From Anthoceros angustus (lineage: Eukaryota; Streptophyta; Anthocerotopsida; Anthocerotales; Anthocerotaceae): DNA of 64,000 bases. Positions 23,560-34,769 of the stretch are shown one piece after another (the stretch's first letter is position 1; the number at the start of each line of letters is the position of its first letter). Both the position numbers and the translations under genes were made by a program. The stretch covers positions 682,001-746,000 of the forward strand of contig MU008185.1 in NCBI GenBank assembly GCA_010909165.1, in the 5' to 3' direction. A model generated the notes under the pieces. That model had not been told where the DNA came from. It saw only the letters and a list, made by a program, of their open reading frames with translations, and made no database searches.

Positions 23560-24040
23560 CCTAGGACACATGGTAGGAGTACATGGAGTCACAATGGACC
23601 TACCTAAGGTCCAGGTTATTAAGGACTGGCCAGTACTCCGAGCCATCTCACAGTTACAGTCTTTCTTGGGACTCGCGTCTTATTACAGGAAGTTTATTAT
23701 GGATTTTGCCCGGATTACAATTCCTCTGACTAACCTGCTGAAAGGGATCCGGGTTTGGGTGTGGGATAAGACATGTCAAAGGGCATTTGATATAGTCAAG
23801 GGTAAACTGCAAACTGCACCAGTACTGGCACATCCCTAAATCCAATTACCTTTTGTGGTGGCCACGGATGCTTTGGATGCTGCAGTTGGAGCTGTCCTGC
23901 AACAAGATCAAACATGGATAACATCCTTATTTATGCGGCTACACGGGAAGACCATGATAAGTTATTAACAAAGGTCTTGACTCGACTGAGGAGAGAAAAG
24001 TTGTACGCTAAAAAGCACAAATGTAAGTTCCTGCAGCACA
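23560..24040 (+). pseudogene. Flipped RT/RNase H segments inside the gypsy element
   Basis: Although the element is minus, this stretch codes on the plus strand. 23560-23912 reads LGHMVGVHGV...KVQVIKDWP, then LQSFLGLASYYRKFI and TDALDAAVGAVLQQDQ, which is late RT and early RNase H. 23912-24040 reads DNILIYAATREDHDKLL and LRREKLYAKKHKCKFLQ, the YxDD-downstream part of RT, which should precede the first piece. Minus-strand code on either side stops and resumes exactly where these pieces belong, so each seems inverted in place. Confidence 0.82.
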
Positions 24041-24046
24041 CAGAAC

Positions 24047-24640
24047 TCCCTTGTCTATCAGGTGTGCTAAGATCCTATTAATAAGAGTTTGAAATGTAGC
24101 TGGTGCATTTCTCATCCCGAACAACATCACTAGCCATTTATAGTGTCCATATCATGTAGTATTGAAGGCTGTTTTCTCAACATCATCCAGTGCAATCCTT
24201 ATCTGGTAATATCCTGTAGTCAAGTCTAGTTTAGAGAAGAGTTTAGCCCCTGCTAATTTTTCCAGCATCTCATCTATTCTAAGAAGTGGAAAACTATTAC
24301 GTCTGGTCAAATTGTTTAGTGCCTAGTAGTCAAAACACATTCGTAGCCCTTTCTCCTTTTTCTTGGCAAATAATATGGGTGCTCTATAAGGGGAATCTGA
24401 GGGTCTGATAAATCCTTTATCTAACAAAGTTTCCATATGTTTTCTTGCCTCCTCTAGCTCGAGTTGGGACGTCTTGTAGACTGGTCTGGCAGATGGCTTA
24501 TGGGTTCCCGACTCTAATTCAATATGATGGGATATGGATCTTTCAGGTGGGAGTCCTTAAGATAGTTCTTGCACAAACACATCAGAAAACTTATTTAGGA
24601 TGGATTGAACAGTGCTCAGTGTATGTGTGTACAACACTCA
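24047..24640 (-). pseudogene. Gypsy reverse transcriptase N-terminal part
   Basis: Minus-strand pieces include PLYRAPILFAKKKEKGLRMC, KLFSKLDLTTGYYQIRIA and GMRNAPATFQTLINRIL. This is the fingers and palm of a gypsy RT up to just before the catalytic YxDD. An in-frame stop follows the RMCFDY block. Confidence 0.78.
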
Positions 24641-24694
24641 TTTTTTGGTTCTCGCTAAACCACAAGAAAGCCAGTCGTTCCTTTCCTTCTAAGA

Positions 24695-25300
24695 TCAGCT
24701 ATTAGTAAAGCTGTTGATACACACTCCACCACACAACTTTGTACAGAAGTTTTGGCCTGTATAGTGACCACGCCTTTTCCCTCCAAGAAATTGTACAATC
24801 TTATGTCTCCAGTTGATTTTGGGTTGATGTTTTTCCAACCAAGGCATACCAAGTATGCCATCACACTTCACCTTCAAAGAAGTCACTATGAACTGGGCTT
24901 GCTCCACATATGTTCCTACTTGCGTCTCCACTACTTCATTCAGGCTGGAGCTTGTAGCAACCTTATGCCCATCTGTGAAATACACCGGACCACACCCTGC
25001 CATTCTCTGGATGCCATGTTTTTGAGCGAATGTTCATGAGAGGAAATTGGTGCTTGCACCTGAATTAATGAGTACATGACCAGGATGACCGGCCATTAAA
25101 ATAGGAATTCTCAACAAAGTACCAACCTGGACAGCATGTAGTGCAGAGTACACGTGATGCCTCCGGGGAGCATTATCACGCTCGACCATATCCCCACCTA
25201 GGGTCGAGCTTACTCGTTTTCCAACCTCGCCCCGGCTTCTTGAATAGCAACAGTGTTGACTGTTCCGTTCGCTTAACTTGGTACTGAAGGAGTCCATCCT
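24695..25300 (-). pseudogene. Gypsy aspartic protease region
   Basis: Minus-strand frames read GHVLINSGASTNFLS followed by VYFTDGHKVATSSSLNEV and LKVKCDGILGMPWLEKHQPK. This is the retropepsin-like region of a gypsy polyprotein. The active-site motif reads NSGAS rather than the usual DSGAS/T, so the catalytic Asp is lost. Confidence 0.72.
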
Positions 25301-25309
25301 ACTCTTCTA

Positions 25310-25500
25310 GGTGATGTTGCACAAACATGCCTTCCACGTCCTCGGGCCCGTGTACTTAAACATGTAGATGCCATGTGACCAAAACGTCCACAATTGAAAC
25401 ATCGTCCTTGTAATTGTGCAACTCCTAGGTATATTGGTGTGATGTTAGGGGCAGGAGCTGATGAGGCTATCGTTTTATCTACTTGTCATGACAGAATTTC
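25310..25500 (-). pseudogene. Gypsy gag C-terminus with zinc knuckle
   Basis: The minus strand reads GRCFNCGRFGHMASTC, a CCHC nucleic-acid-binding knuckle, followed by an Arg-rich stretch. It lies just inside the left flank of the nested copia, and its upstream continuation is at 31590. Confidence 0.7.
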
Positions 25501-25508
25501 TAGCACTC

Positions 25509-25513
25509 GCTTG
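25509..25513. repeat. Copia target-site duplication, left
   Basis: GCTTG here and GCTTG at 31583-31587 flank the two LTRs exactly. This is a perfect 5-bp duplication, the usual length for Ty1-copia integration. Confidence 0.9.
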
Positions 25514-25733
25514 TGACAATTTGTGTCGAGCCTGCGATAGAGGCTGAAGCTACTAAAGCATATGCAAAGCAGAATGATTAACAATAATAGCAAAGCGTCT
25601 CATATACAAAATTGTGTAAGTACGTGTCTATTCATTCCAGGGTTACATCTATACTTAAATAACCCTTAACATAAGCTATGTATCTATCCCAAGTGACGTG
25701 GTTACAGTAACCCAGTCCGCTAGGGTTTCAACA
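25514..25733 (-). repeat. Copia 3' LTR
   Basis: This is a 220-bp long terminal repeat matching 31363-31582, with plus-strand TGACAATTTGTGTCGAGCC at one end and GGGTTTCAACA at the other. It carries the usual TG...CA ends. Confidence 0.93.
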
Positions 25734-25744
25734 CACCCCCTTAA
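25734..25744 (-). other. Copia polypurine tract
   Basis: On the minus strand TTAAGGGGGTG lies directly upstream of the 3' LTR. That is the expected position for the plus-strand primer. Confidence 0.75.
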
Positions 25745-26047
25745 CCACGACACGCTAACAAACAAACATAGCTGGATAAGGACGATGACGGGAAGCCTCC
25801 ACGTCGCGCTATCAGTTTGCGCCCTGGCCGTAGCAATATTCCTCCTCATCAAGTACTGGGAGCAAGAGCAGAAGAACCAATCTCCCGTTGCCAGATTAAG
25901 GCCAGCAGCAAGTGGCGATTAAATAGCTAGGAAAGCTTCATCCGCCACAAACTGCCAACTGAAAGAACAAACGTGGGGTAACCAGAGGTGTAGGCTAACA
26001 GATCCCAAGCATGGATGACCTACGACTATGGTCCCCTAGTTAGTCTC

Positions 26048-27765
26048 CTACAAGGAGGATGAAGGAAGAGTGAGGTAATCCACTAGTCCCATCTGCTCTA
26101 AGTGAAATATGTGCTTAGCAGTAGGCAAGGGTTTTGTAAGCAGATTGGCTGCATTCAATTCTGTAGAAATATACTCTATCCTGACAACTTTTCTCTTAAC
26201 TGGATGACGCACGAAATGGTGCTGAATTTCTATATGTTTTGTGCGTGCATGGAAACGAGGATTCCCCACCAAAGCAATTGTGGACTGGTTATCACAGAAG
26301 ATGGTGATAGGCTCCGATTGTGAGAAAGTGAGCCCTTGGAGGAAACTCCTCTCCCATTCTGCCTCCTTGGCATAATCTATTAATGCCTTGTATTTCGCCT
26401 CAGTAGAGGACCAGGTCACTGAGACTTGCTTCTTCGAACTCCAATTGACAACTGCATCTAAGAGGAGGAAACAATAAGCAGAGAGACTCCGACGGCTATC
26501 AGGATCTATAGCCCAATCACCGTCAGCATAGCCTTGCAAGGTGACTGGTGAGGCTGATGAGTCCCCTCTGTAGCACAATCCATATGTTGAGGTTCCTTTA
26601 AGGTAACGCAGGATATGTATGACTCCCGTGCTCCTTGCGAGTTTTCCAAGAATCGAGAGATCGGTGACATGTTGAATGTCGAGACGAGTCCAACAACTAA
26701 TATAATTCAGGCACCCAATAGCATGGCGATAAGGAACTGCAAACATGGCCTCAATCTCTTCATCATCTTGAGGAGACTGCGCAGAGGTTAGTCTTAAGGT
26801 GACATTGCCAGGAGTGGAGACTAGTCTCGCATTTTCCAGGTTGAACCGTCGCAGAGTCTCATTTATATACTTGGTCTGATGCAGAACCAGTGTCTTGGTG
26901 CTTCGATCACGAAGAACTCCAAGCACAAAGGTGAGCTGCCCAATATCCTTCATATCATATCTTTTATGCTTTACCCAATCCGGGAGTTCACGACTGTCAG
27001 AAGCTACTATGGCATCATCCACGTATAGGGCTAATATGACAAGGTGGCCTCCTTTACAGTACAGGTAAACATTGGCATCGGCAGGATTCTGCACAAAGCC
27101 TATGGACTTAAGGTAAACGTCTATGTTCTTATACCAGTCACAAGCGCTTTGCGTGAGCCCGTATAGGGTTTTCTTTAGCTTGCATACCCAATCCGGATGT
27201 TCAGGTCGAAAAAGCCTTCTGGCTGAGACATATATATGTCTTCTTCCAACTTCCCATATAAAAATGTTGTGGAAACATCCATCTGTTCTAAATCCCAGTC
27301 TCTGGCTGGAGCTAGAGCCAGAATCATCCTGATAGATTGGGTTTTTACTACAGGGCTGAAGGTCTCGTTAAAGTCGATAATTGCAACTTGGGAGAAACCA
27401 CGTGCAACTAAGGGAGATTTGTAACGTGCTATTTGCCCATCTGCATTGAGTTTGTGCTTGAAAACCCATTTGCAACTAACTGCCTTGCGGCCAGCAGGTA
27501 AAGGGCACAGCTCCCAAGTTTCGTTCTTCATGAGAGAGTCAAACTCATTCTGGATAGAGGGAATCCAATGGTGCTTGTCCCTTCCAGTAATAGCTTCCTT
27601 ATATGTACGTGGCTCTAGAGGATGTGAGGTACTGCTACATTGCTGATTATTGGAAACAGCAGCAGCACGAGCAGTTCTCCAGTCAACTAAGTCCTTCTCT
27701 CCATTGATCTCAAGGAGGGTGGTGACGTGTAGGATACCTTCGTTCATGTTCTGGTGCTGGTTCAT
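26048..27765 (-). pseudogene. Copia reverse transcriptase and RNase H
   Basis: The 27765-27175 frame carries the RT start (WELCPLPAGRKAVSCKWVFK, FNETFSPVVKTQSIRMILAL, LEEDIYMSQPEGF). The 27094-26048 frame carries the RT catalytic block LYVDDAIVAS and RNase H (WSSTEAKYKALIDYAKEAEW, FCDNQSTIALVGNP, RTKHIEIQHHFVR). The YVDD motif is intact. The break between the two frames around 27100-27175 falls within RT, so the chain is interrupted. Confidence 0.9.
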
Positions 27766-27773
27766 GTACTGAA

Positions 27774-28459
27774 TTAGGGACTGGGATGAATTGGATGATC
27801 ATCATCAACTCCATATGCAAGCAGGGAATTAATCCTGATCGTCAACAGTATCGTCAACAGTGTCACCATCAGTGTCACCATCTTCAGCAATGTGATCCCT
27901 CCAGCAAGGTCAGCAAGAGTTCCTTCATCTGCAGGAGCATCCCCTTTAGCATTTCCTTCAGCACCCCCTTCAGCTACAGGATTCTGATTATTCTGGTTGT
28001 CTCCCCTTGAATCTGTAGTAGAAGGGAGATAAAAAACATCATGTGGATAGAAAGATGGTTCTTCGAAGACATGAGAGGAATCAAGGGCTGCAGAGGGGGC
28101 CAGGTGGGAGGAGGACGCGACACTAGCAGTTTGGGAATATTCCTTAAAAGACACGCTACGAGCAAGAACAGAACAATATGACAAGGGGTTATAAAGCTTA
28201 TAAGCTTTGGCTTCTTCCCCGTATCCGACAAAGACCATTGGCTTAGCTCTGTCTTGTAACTTCTTTCGCAGCTCAGAGGGTACATGTGCGTATGCAGGGG
28301 ACCCAAAAACTCCGAGGTGCATAATACTAGGTTTCCTTCCCCAGAGAACTTCATAGGGGGTCTGACCAGGTACGGCACTTGTAACGAGACGATCGATTCA
28401 GAATATAGGTGGCTGTGACGACTGCCTCGGCCCAGTAACTCTTGCTCAAGCCTGACCAT
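27774..28459 (-). pseudogene. Copia integrase C-terminal and linker region
   Basis: Minus-strand pieces include GVFGSPAYAHVPSELRKKL and AKPMVFVGYGEEAKAYKLYN, the conserved copia integrase C-terminal module. Then follow a Ser-rich linker and the acidic, Gly-rich stretch leading to RT. Two overlapping frames show a frameshift near 28330-28460. Confidence 0.8.
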
Positions 28460-28501
28460 TCCAACATGCTCCGCGTCATTCCAAGTAAGGTTTGATCAAT
28501 T

Positions 28502-29181
28502 TCATCGCTCTGCTACTCCATTTTGTTGTGGAGTGTAAGGAATATTCAGCTGCCTGACAATGCCTTGTGTGGCCAGGAGGTCATCAAAGGAGCCATTGAC
28601 GAATTCTGTGCCATTGTCCGAGCGCAGGCACTTAAGGAGACGACCTGTTTGACGCTGGATCATTGTGAGCCACTCTTGAAGTATGAGAAAAGTCTTAGAC
28701 TTCTTCTTCATTGGAAATGTCCACGAATATCTGCTGTAATCATCTGTCATGGTCAAATAATATAGAGCACCACCCAAGGAGGCTACATGGATCTTTCCAG
28801 AGATGTCAGCATGCACTAGGTCGAGAATATTAGAAGTCCTGAAGGCTGGCATAGTTGGAAAAGGTAACTCCTTCTGTTTAGCAACTACGAATGCATCACA
28901 CAGAGGCAAGTCCTTGAAACACTTGGGCAAGGGCTCCCTGTCCCAGACATCTTTACTAGTTTGTCCTTGTTCGCATGGCCAAGCCTGGCATACCAAAGTT
29001 GTGCTTGAATATTTTGTGGATGCTGAGCCATGTGCAAGCTTGGAGGTGGTCGACAAACCAAGTTCAATCTGTACAGGTCATGAGAGTGCACCCCTTTTGC
29101 CACAACCCGTGTAGGAGAACCTTTTATGGTGAGTACATAGCCGGTTGAAGTAAAGAGCAGATCAAAACATCGCAAACGCAT
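28502..29181 (-). pseudogene. Copia GAG-pre-integrase and integrase core
   Basis: The stretch reads AQLWYARLGHANKDKLVKMS, then DLVHADISGKIHVASLGGAL, YYLTMTDDYSRYSWTFPMKK, LRSDNGTEFVNGSFDDLL and IPYTPQQNGVAER. It contains the GAG-pre module and the integrase core with catalytic Asp, Asp and the Asn-Gly-Val-Ala-Glu block. A frame change separates the GAG-pre part from the core. Confidence 0.88.
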
Positions 29182-29804
29182 AAGTGGTTAATTGATACCA
29201 AATGCTTGGCCATTGCAGGGACGTACAGCACATGGTTGAGTTGGAGCATTGTACCATCAGCCAGTTGGAAAGAACATGTACCTGTGCCATGAATCTTCGA
29301 GCTAGTATGAGAATGTTCATCACCTAACAACACTCTTTCAGCTGTACTCTTGGAAGATATGAAGTTGCTCATCAATGACTTGTTCTTGCAGATGTGGGAC
29401 GTGGCTCCCGAATCAAGGTACTAGCTGTCAAGGGCATGGGAAGATGTGGAGAGCCATACTGTCATTACCACGAGCTGCTTGCTGGAAATATTGGCCTGCT
29501 GCGGCTGTTTCTTGGTGACGGAGTTAGCCTCAACTTGTCTAGAGGTCTTCTCGGCTTTCCGTGGCTCACCAGATTTCTTCTGCCGGCATTCCCTTTCCCA
29601 ATGCCCGTGCAGTCCGCACCAGTTGCAAGTGCCAGATCGCTTGGGCTGCATTTGCTTGGAAAGTCCACTACCAGGGATGTTCTTATTCTGACTTTGTTGT
29701 TTTCCTTTTGATGTAAACAAAACCTTATCTGTTTTTGTGCGCCCAGATCCATGATGAGAAGGACTAGCTCGACTCTGTTCTTCCTGGAACAAGGCGCCTA
29801 CCAC
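29124..29804 (-). pseudogene. Copia gag zinc knuckle and protease
   Basis: Minus-strand frames read CNWCGLHGHWERECRQKK, a CCHC zinc knuckle, then DSGATSHICKN-like sequence across a frame break near 29400, then LADGTMLQLNHVLYVPAMAK, the copia protease C-terminal region. Confidence 0.78.
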
Positions 29805-29872
29805 GTCCGTGAAGCTTATTGTAGTTGGTTGTCCTGCAGCTACTGCAACTCCAGCATCTCGAAGAGAAGCCC

Positions 29873-30430
29873 CTAACTGGAAACAAAAGGTTGGTAGCTT
29901 GGGGGCAAGTTGGTTAGGAGCTGAGCAACTGCATCCAGTTCACTCATAGTCGAGCCAAGTGAGATAAATTGAGCTCTGAGTTGTCGAAATCTCCCGATAA
30001 AGACTGCAGCTTTCTCACCTTCGGGCATCCGCAAAGAAAACAGCTCCCCTCTTACAGCACATAAGGTAAGAATGTTTTTCACTTCGTAGGTTTGTGCAAG
30101 TTGGGTCCAAATTTCCTCTGCTTTGGTCAAGTAGGCCACATCTGGAACCAACACTTCATCTAGGCCGCTTATCAGGAAAGCACGAGCCACACTGTTAGCG
30201 TTGTTCCATTTGTTTTTCTCAGTTTGAGTTGACGTGGAAATTGGCTGCTTGTAGGATCCAGACATGACGTTCCAGACGTGCCTGGCTTCAAGGGCTGAAA
30301 GCATCCGCACGCTCCACACCTCATACTTGTTGCCGTTGAAGCGGCCCTTCTCCTTGAAGTCTACGGCATATGTGGGTTGGGAATAAGGTGGTGGTGGAGA
30401 TGGCGGAGGCGGGGGCGCAGACAAGGCCAT
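29873..30430 (-). pseudogene. Copia gag (capsid-like) N-terminal region
   Basis: A frame beginning MALSAPPPPPSPPPPYS continues with GRFNGNKYEVWSVRMLSALE, ISGLDEVLVPDVAYLTKAEE and LRAQFISLGSTMSELDAVAQ. This is the UBN2-type copia gag. The ATG at 30430 is the likely start of the polyprotein. The frame stops at 29873 before the zinc knuckle. Confidence 0.85.
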
Positions 30431-31347
30431 GCTTTAAAAGACAGTCAGAAGAGAAGGGGAATTGGAGCCTGGTAAGTGACTTTCGCTCAATGTCGCTTCA
30501 GATGAGCTTGGTGTCGCTTGCGGCCTCCCTTCCATAATTAACTGAATTTGTGCCCTCCTTCTGCTGAAAATGAAATGGGGCCTCCTATCACCTGCTATGA
30601 AGAGGCGTCGCCGAGCGACTGATGCGCCTCCTCGCGATCTCCTTCGCAGACGTGGCCCTGCAAGGGAAGAGACGCCTGGGCGCTCACAGCGGTTGAGAGC
30701 TGAGCCTGGCGCTTGGCGCGCGAGGCATGGTCTGCAGAGACACCTCCCGAATCAAGCAAGATCGCTCCAGCATTGTGATCACGTGAAGATAGTGGTGTTC
30801 AATCTCATCCACGCGCATCCTCAGATCTTGTAAATCTCTCAACTTGATTATGGCGCAGTCATCTGCTGAGGTGAGTGGATCCTGTCTTGCGTGCAAGTTG
30901 CAGTGACGCTCAAGGAATTGGGTCTGCTGCCTGGTGCAGAATCCTCCTGAAGAAGCTCTGATTTGTGGCTGAAATCTCCCTTAACGAGCTCCAAATTGTA
31001 GAGAAGGGAGTCGCGAAGCCACAGGGCGCTGATCTGAAAATTGATGGAGGAGGTCAGCCTGCCTTGAGGCCTGATTCCTGGAGCGCGATTGCCAACCAGG
31101 ACGTCGCCTCGGCATCTTCAAAGGTTCTTAGACCAAGTGGCTAGTTTTGCGCAGCGGAATCAGTGTAGTTTCCTTGTTGGTTGACAAAAGTCTAATTTTG
31201 TAATGCAAGCGGCGAGACCTTGCTGGGCACAGAATCCAGGGGCCATCAAAGATGATGGCTACTGAGTCATGAGCCCAGTTATAGGTCTTGCCACTGGCGT
31301 CTGCAACAAAAAAAAACGGAGCATAGACTAGTAGGATCAGAAACTAA

Positions 31348-31361
31348 GAAGCTCTGATACC
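31348..31361 (-). other. Copia primer-binding site
   Basis: On the minus strand TGGTATCAGAGC follows the 5' LTR end directly. It complements the 3' end of plant initiator tRNA-Met, the usual copia primer. Confidence 0.88.
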
Positions 31362-31362
31362 A

Positions 31363-31582
31363 TGACAATTTTTGTCGAGCCTGCGATAGAGGCTGAAGCT
31401 ACTAAAACATATGCAAAGCAGAATTATTAACAATAATAGCAAAGCGCCTCATCTACAAAAGTGTGTAAGTACGTGTCTATTCATTCTAGGATTACAGCTA
31501 TACTTAAATAACCCTTAACATAAGCTATGTATCTATCCAAAGTGATGTGGTTACAGTAACCCAGTCCGCTAGGGTTTCAACA
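31363..31582 (-). repeat. Copia 5' LTR
   Basis: This is a 220-bp LTR, about 95% identical to 25514-25733. The GCTTG target duplication follows at 31583. Confidence 0.93.
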
Positions 31583-31589
31583 GCTTGTA

Positions 31590-32245
31590 CCATGGATGTG
31601 TCACAAGATGCATCATTGGTATCCGATGAGCCTCAATCCGTTCCGCCATCCTGATAACATCTTCGAGAGAATTTTTGTCAGCTCGGTTTTCACTTCTTCT
31701 ATCAAAACTCTCCGAAGACCCCTAACATAGCGATCTACTTGTTCTTGTTCTATCATTCCTGGGATAGCCAAAAGTAGTTGCATAAAGTCTTCCGTGTATT
31801 TCTCAACAGGGCCTCGCTGCACAAGACTAGCTAGTTTACCTTTGGCACTAACTCTTTGGGAATGAATTGTGCTTTCAACTCAACTACCAGTTGTTCAAAG
31901 GACGCTAAAGATGGCACAACTCCTTGCTGTACAGCCAGCCGATGGTGCCTCCACCACAAGGCTACTGTATTCTCTAAGAAAGAATCAGCGACATCTAATC
32001 TCAATGTTGTAGCCACATTAGACAATCGGAGGTATTGCTCCACCTTGTCGAGCCATTCTTCCAAAATGGCGGGATCTCTCTGTCCTCCGTAAAGTTTTGG
32101 TTTGGGAGGTTTAGATGTCCCTAATCCCATGCTTCCATGGCCATGTTGACGCAAGAGTTCTTCTGACAACTGCATAATGCGATGATTGTTCTGATACAAC
32201 TAATCAGTAGGTGAAAAATCCATGCTTGATTTTGGTGACCCCATC
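31590..32245 (-). pseudogene. Gypsy gag N-terminal region
   Basis: Minus-strand frames carry LYGGQRDPAILEEWLDKVEQ, ALWWRHHRLAVQQGVV, LKAQFIPKELVPK, GPVEKYTEDFMQLLLAIPGM and YVRGLRRVLIEEVKTEL. This is the retrotransposon-gag domain of gypsy elements. A start at about 32245 (MGSPKSSMDFSPTD) is followed after a few residues by an in-frame stop. The nested copia interrupts the C-terminal side. Confidence 0.82.
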
Positions 32246-33163
32246 TTTCTTTACCACTAAGGCAGATCTGGTTCTCATCGTAGCAGTGCTCGCATGAGGT
32301 CGTTCAGTGTTGTCTAGGCCTATCGTTCCAATTGAGTCCAATCATCAGATTCGTCGCGCAACAGTATGGATTGGAGGATGCCGACTTGATGAAGTATTCA
32401 CGGCTCCCACTATGCGTGTTTCAACGGGGGATGTTCAGATGTCCAATTGGCTGTCTCAAATACACCCACTTTTTGTAGTGTCTGGCTACCGTCTCTTCGG
32501 AGGGATGGTAATGCAGACCCATACACATGGAGCGAGCTTGATCAATCGCTCCCCAGCCTTCGAGGCATGAAGAGCGCTTCTAAGTCTTATACTTGATTGG
32601 CCATTAGTGCCGCCCAGGCCTAGGCTTGGCGCTCATCCGGTCGTAAATTCAATGTGAATTCCAGCTCTTTGCAGAGGAAATTATATGGTTGGAGCTGTTC
32701 ATCCGTCCATGGCACAGCTTCTTCTTTGGCTGATGTTCCTCCAACATGCCTTTCACTGCAAACCACAAAAACACCGTGTCACGATAATGTTGAGTAAACT
32801 CGATCAGCTTGGAAATGTTCTTGTGCGAGAATCGTTGTTATCCTGAAGTTAGTGTCAGGAACCATAGCCGTTGCCTTCTTTCGGAAGTGATGTGAATTGT
32901 GAAACCGCACCAGTTAACAGCCTCGATCACCATGAAAGTTCCACAAACCTTTCCAATCTTGTAAGCTATATACTCACAGGCTAGTCGAATCAGCCAAGAC
33001 AACACCTATGATATCCTATACCAGGACAATATGCACACTTTCACACAACATATCTTTAGAGTAGTCAGGCAGTTCGTGGCCCTTTACATGGGCTAGCTAT
33101 TCTAATGATTGTGACATTGCAAGCTATAGTGGATCATAGCCATTCATACCCACGTGGTATGGT

Positions 33164-33178
33164 GGCTCCGATACCAAC
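33164..33178 (-). other. Gypsy primer-binding-type site
   Basis: The minus strand reads GTTGGTATCGGAGCC just after an LTR-like end (CCCATTTCA). This resembles an initiator-tRNA-Met primer site and places the gypsy 5' LTR edge at 33179. Confidence 0.65.
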
Positions 33179-34690
33179 TGAAATGGGTAGCTTTATTCCC
33201 TATATACACACTGCCTCTCTGTGGGCCTCCTTCTGAATTTATATCTTCTGTGAGCACCATGTATTAGGTAAGTGGCTGTTAGTTTCAGTGCTATGTCGGG
33301 ACTCGTGTTTACCAAGTTAGTAAACCGGGATTCTCCTCCGTGTCCAAGTCGCGTCTGTGGCCACCCTATCCTATGTCATGATTATCCTAATATCTAATTA
33401 TTTATCCTATCTATATCTTGATTATGCTAATATCTAATAACTCTACTATTTCTGTTGTTGCACCTGCCCCCATGCCATGTATATGTACTATAGACCACGA
33501 AAACCAAACTGTCCATTTTCTCGAATCACAGAACTGAGCCACAAAGAAACACAAGCTAAAAGGGCTACTCATATGTTGAGATTAATTGGATTGTTGATGT
33601 TTGCTGGAAGATAGGCCGTGGAGTCCTTCACCATACGAAGACCCAATATTTACATGTGTATTCATGTCAGCCAAAATGTTAGCATAGTGGAGAAAGAAAT
33701 CAATAATGACATGCAATTTCCTATCAAGAAAATTCTTTGAGAAAAGAAGAAGAGCGAAAGAGCATAAAAGAGTACACAATTGCTTTAATTTATATTTATA
33801 ATAGAATGTTTATTGTTGTGTATATATTCTTGAGTTGAGTTCAGCGTTTAAAATGCTCACATGTTTCATTTCAAAATAGCAAGATGAATAATAACCTCTG
33901 TTGGAAGAATCAAATTTAACATTTAAAATAAAATCAAATAAGTTAGTCTGTAAATAGATTTTAGGTATTAGTATTTAATCAAAACTATTAATATTACATT
34001 GAATGAAAAATAGCATGCACAAATTTGCAATGCATAAGGTGGAATATTTATAATATTAACATGAGTAAATTTTATCGTATTTTATATATTATCTTGATGC
34101 ATATACTTCTATACAAAACAATATTTTGTAAAAAACTCTTGGGATTGCATTGTTTTCACAGCGTTTTTGGAGACTTTTATAAATATCTCAAAGTTACATT
34201 GAAGCCTCGCACAAGGGATTCATTTAGGAGTAGCCCCGTAGGCCACTTATATCAAGCGAGCTGGGGGATGAGGGCAAGAGCCCTGCACAAGGGATTTATT
34301 AAGGAGTAGCCCCATAGACCACTTATATCAATCGAGCTCGCATACCATGTGGGACGAGGGCAAGATGTTTACAACAAGCGGCCCATAAGGCTATGAAACT
34401 GGAGACGGGTGGCATCCCATCCTAGTATTGATCTGCCCCAAGGGCCCACGATTGTGGAGTTCGAATGAGCTCATATCTGGATGTCATCGTCATGATCATC
34501 ATGTCTAGATGTCACTCCTTGAAGGGAGGACCTCATGTTCGGATGTCATCGTCATGATCATCATATGTGGATCACTCCTTGAAGGGAAAACCTCTTGTCT
34601 GGATGTCATCATCATGATCATCATGTCTGCATGTCACTCCTTGAAGGGAGGACCTCGTGGGACAACTTGATAGCTTTGAGTGAAATAATA
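33179..34690. repeat. Probable gypsy 5' LTR followed by AT-rich DNA and two tandem repeat sets
   Basis: The first few hundred bases are probably LTR, right edge undefined. From 34190 to 34370 a block of about 100 bp (GCACAAGGGATT, GGAGTAGCCCC, CCACTTATATCAA, GAGCT) is present twice. From 34470 to 34660 a unit of about 68 bp (GGATGTCATCGTCATGATCA plus TCACTCCTTGAAGGG and ACCTC) is present three times. No gene is recognised. Confidence 0.65.
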
Positions 34691-34769
34691 GTGAATCCAA
34701 TTTTAACCTACTTCAAAACTCTCATCAAGTATATTTTTGCACTTATATATTGTTAAGTGAGATAATAAG

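Larger units (their letters stand above)
25514..31582 (-). mobile_element. Ty1-copia LTR retrotransposon with both LTRs, nested in gypsy gag
   Basis: The two 220-bp LTRs differ by about 11 bases (about 95% identity by eye). On the minus strand each begins TGTTGAAACCC and ends AAATTGTCA. Right after the 5' LTR is a primer-binding site TGGTATCAGAGC, complementary to initiator tRNA-Met. A purine tract TTAAGGGGGTG precedes the 3' LTR. A GCTTG duplication flanks the element. Domain order is gag, protease, integrase, RT, RNase H, which defines copia. The coding region is split into at least six frames, so it looks inactive despite complete ends. Confidence 0.95.
22020..33178 (-). mobile_element. 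Ty3-gypsy LTR retrotransposon, degenerate, split by a nested copia
   Basis: Read on the minus strand, the parts are: primer-binding-type sequence (GTTGGTATCGGAGCC, 33178-33164); gag (32245 to 31590); the nested copia; the rest of gag with a zinc knuckle (about 25440-25310); protease; reverse transcriptase; RNase H; and integrase (to about 22177). Lesions include a stop near the gag start, frame breaks throughout and a locally flipped block at 23560-24040. The 5' LTR should begin at 33179, where the plus strand reads TGAAATGG. Its far end and the opposite LTR are not identified. The element cannot be functional. Confidence 0.82.
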
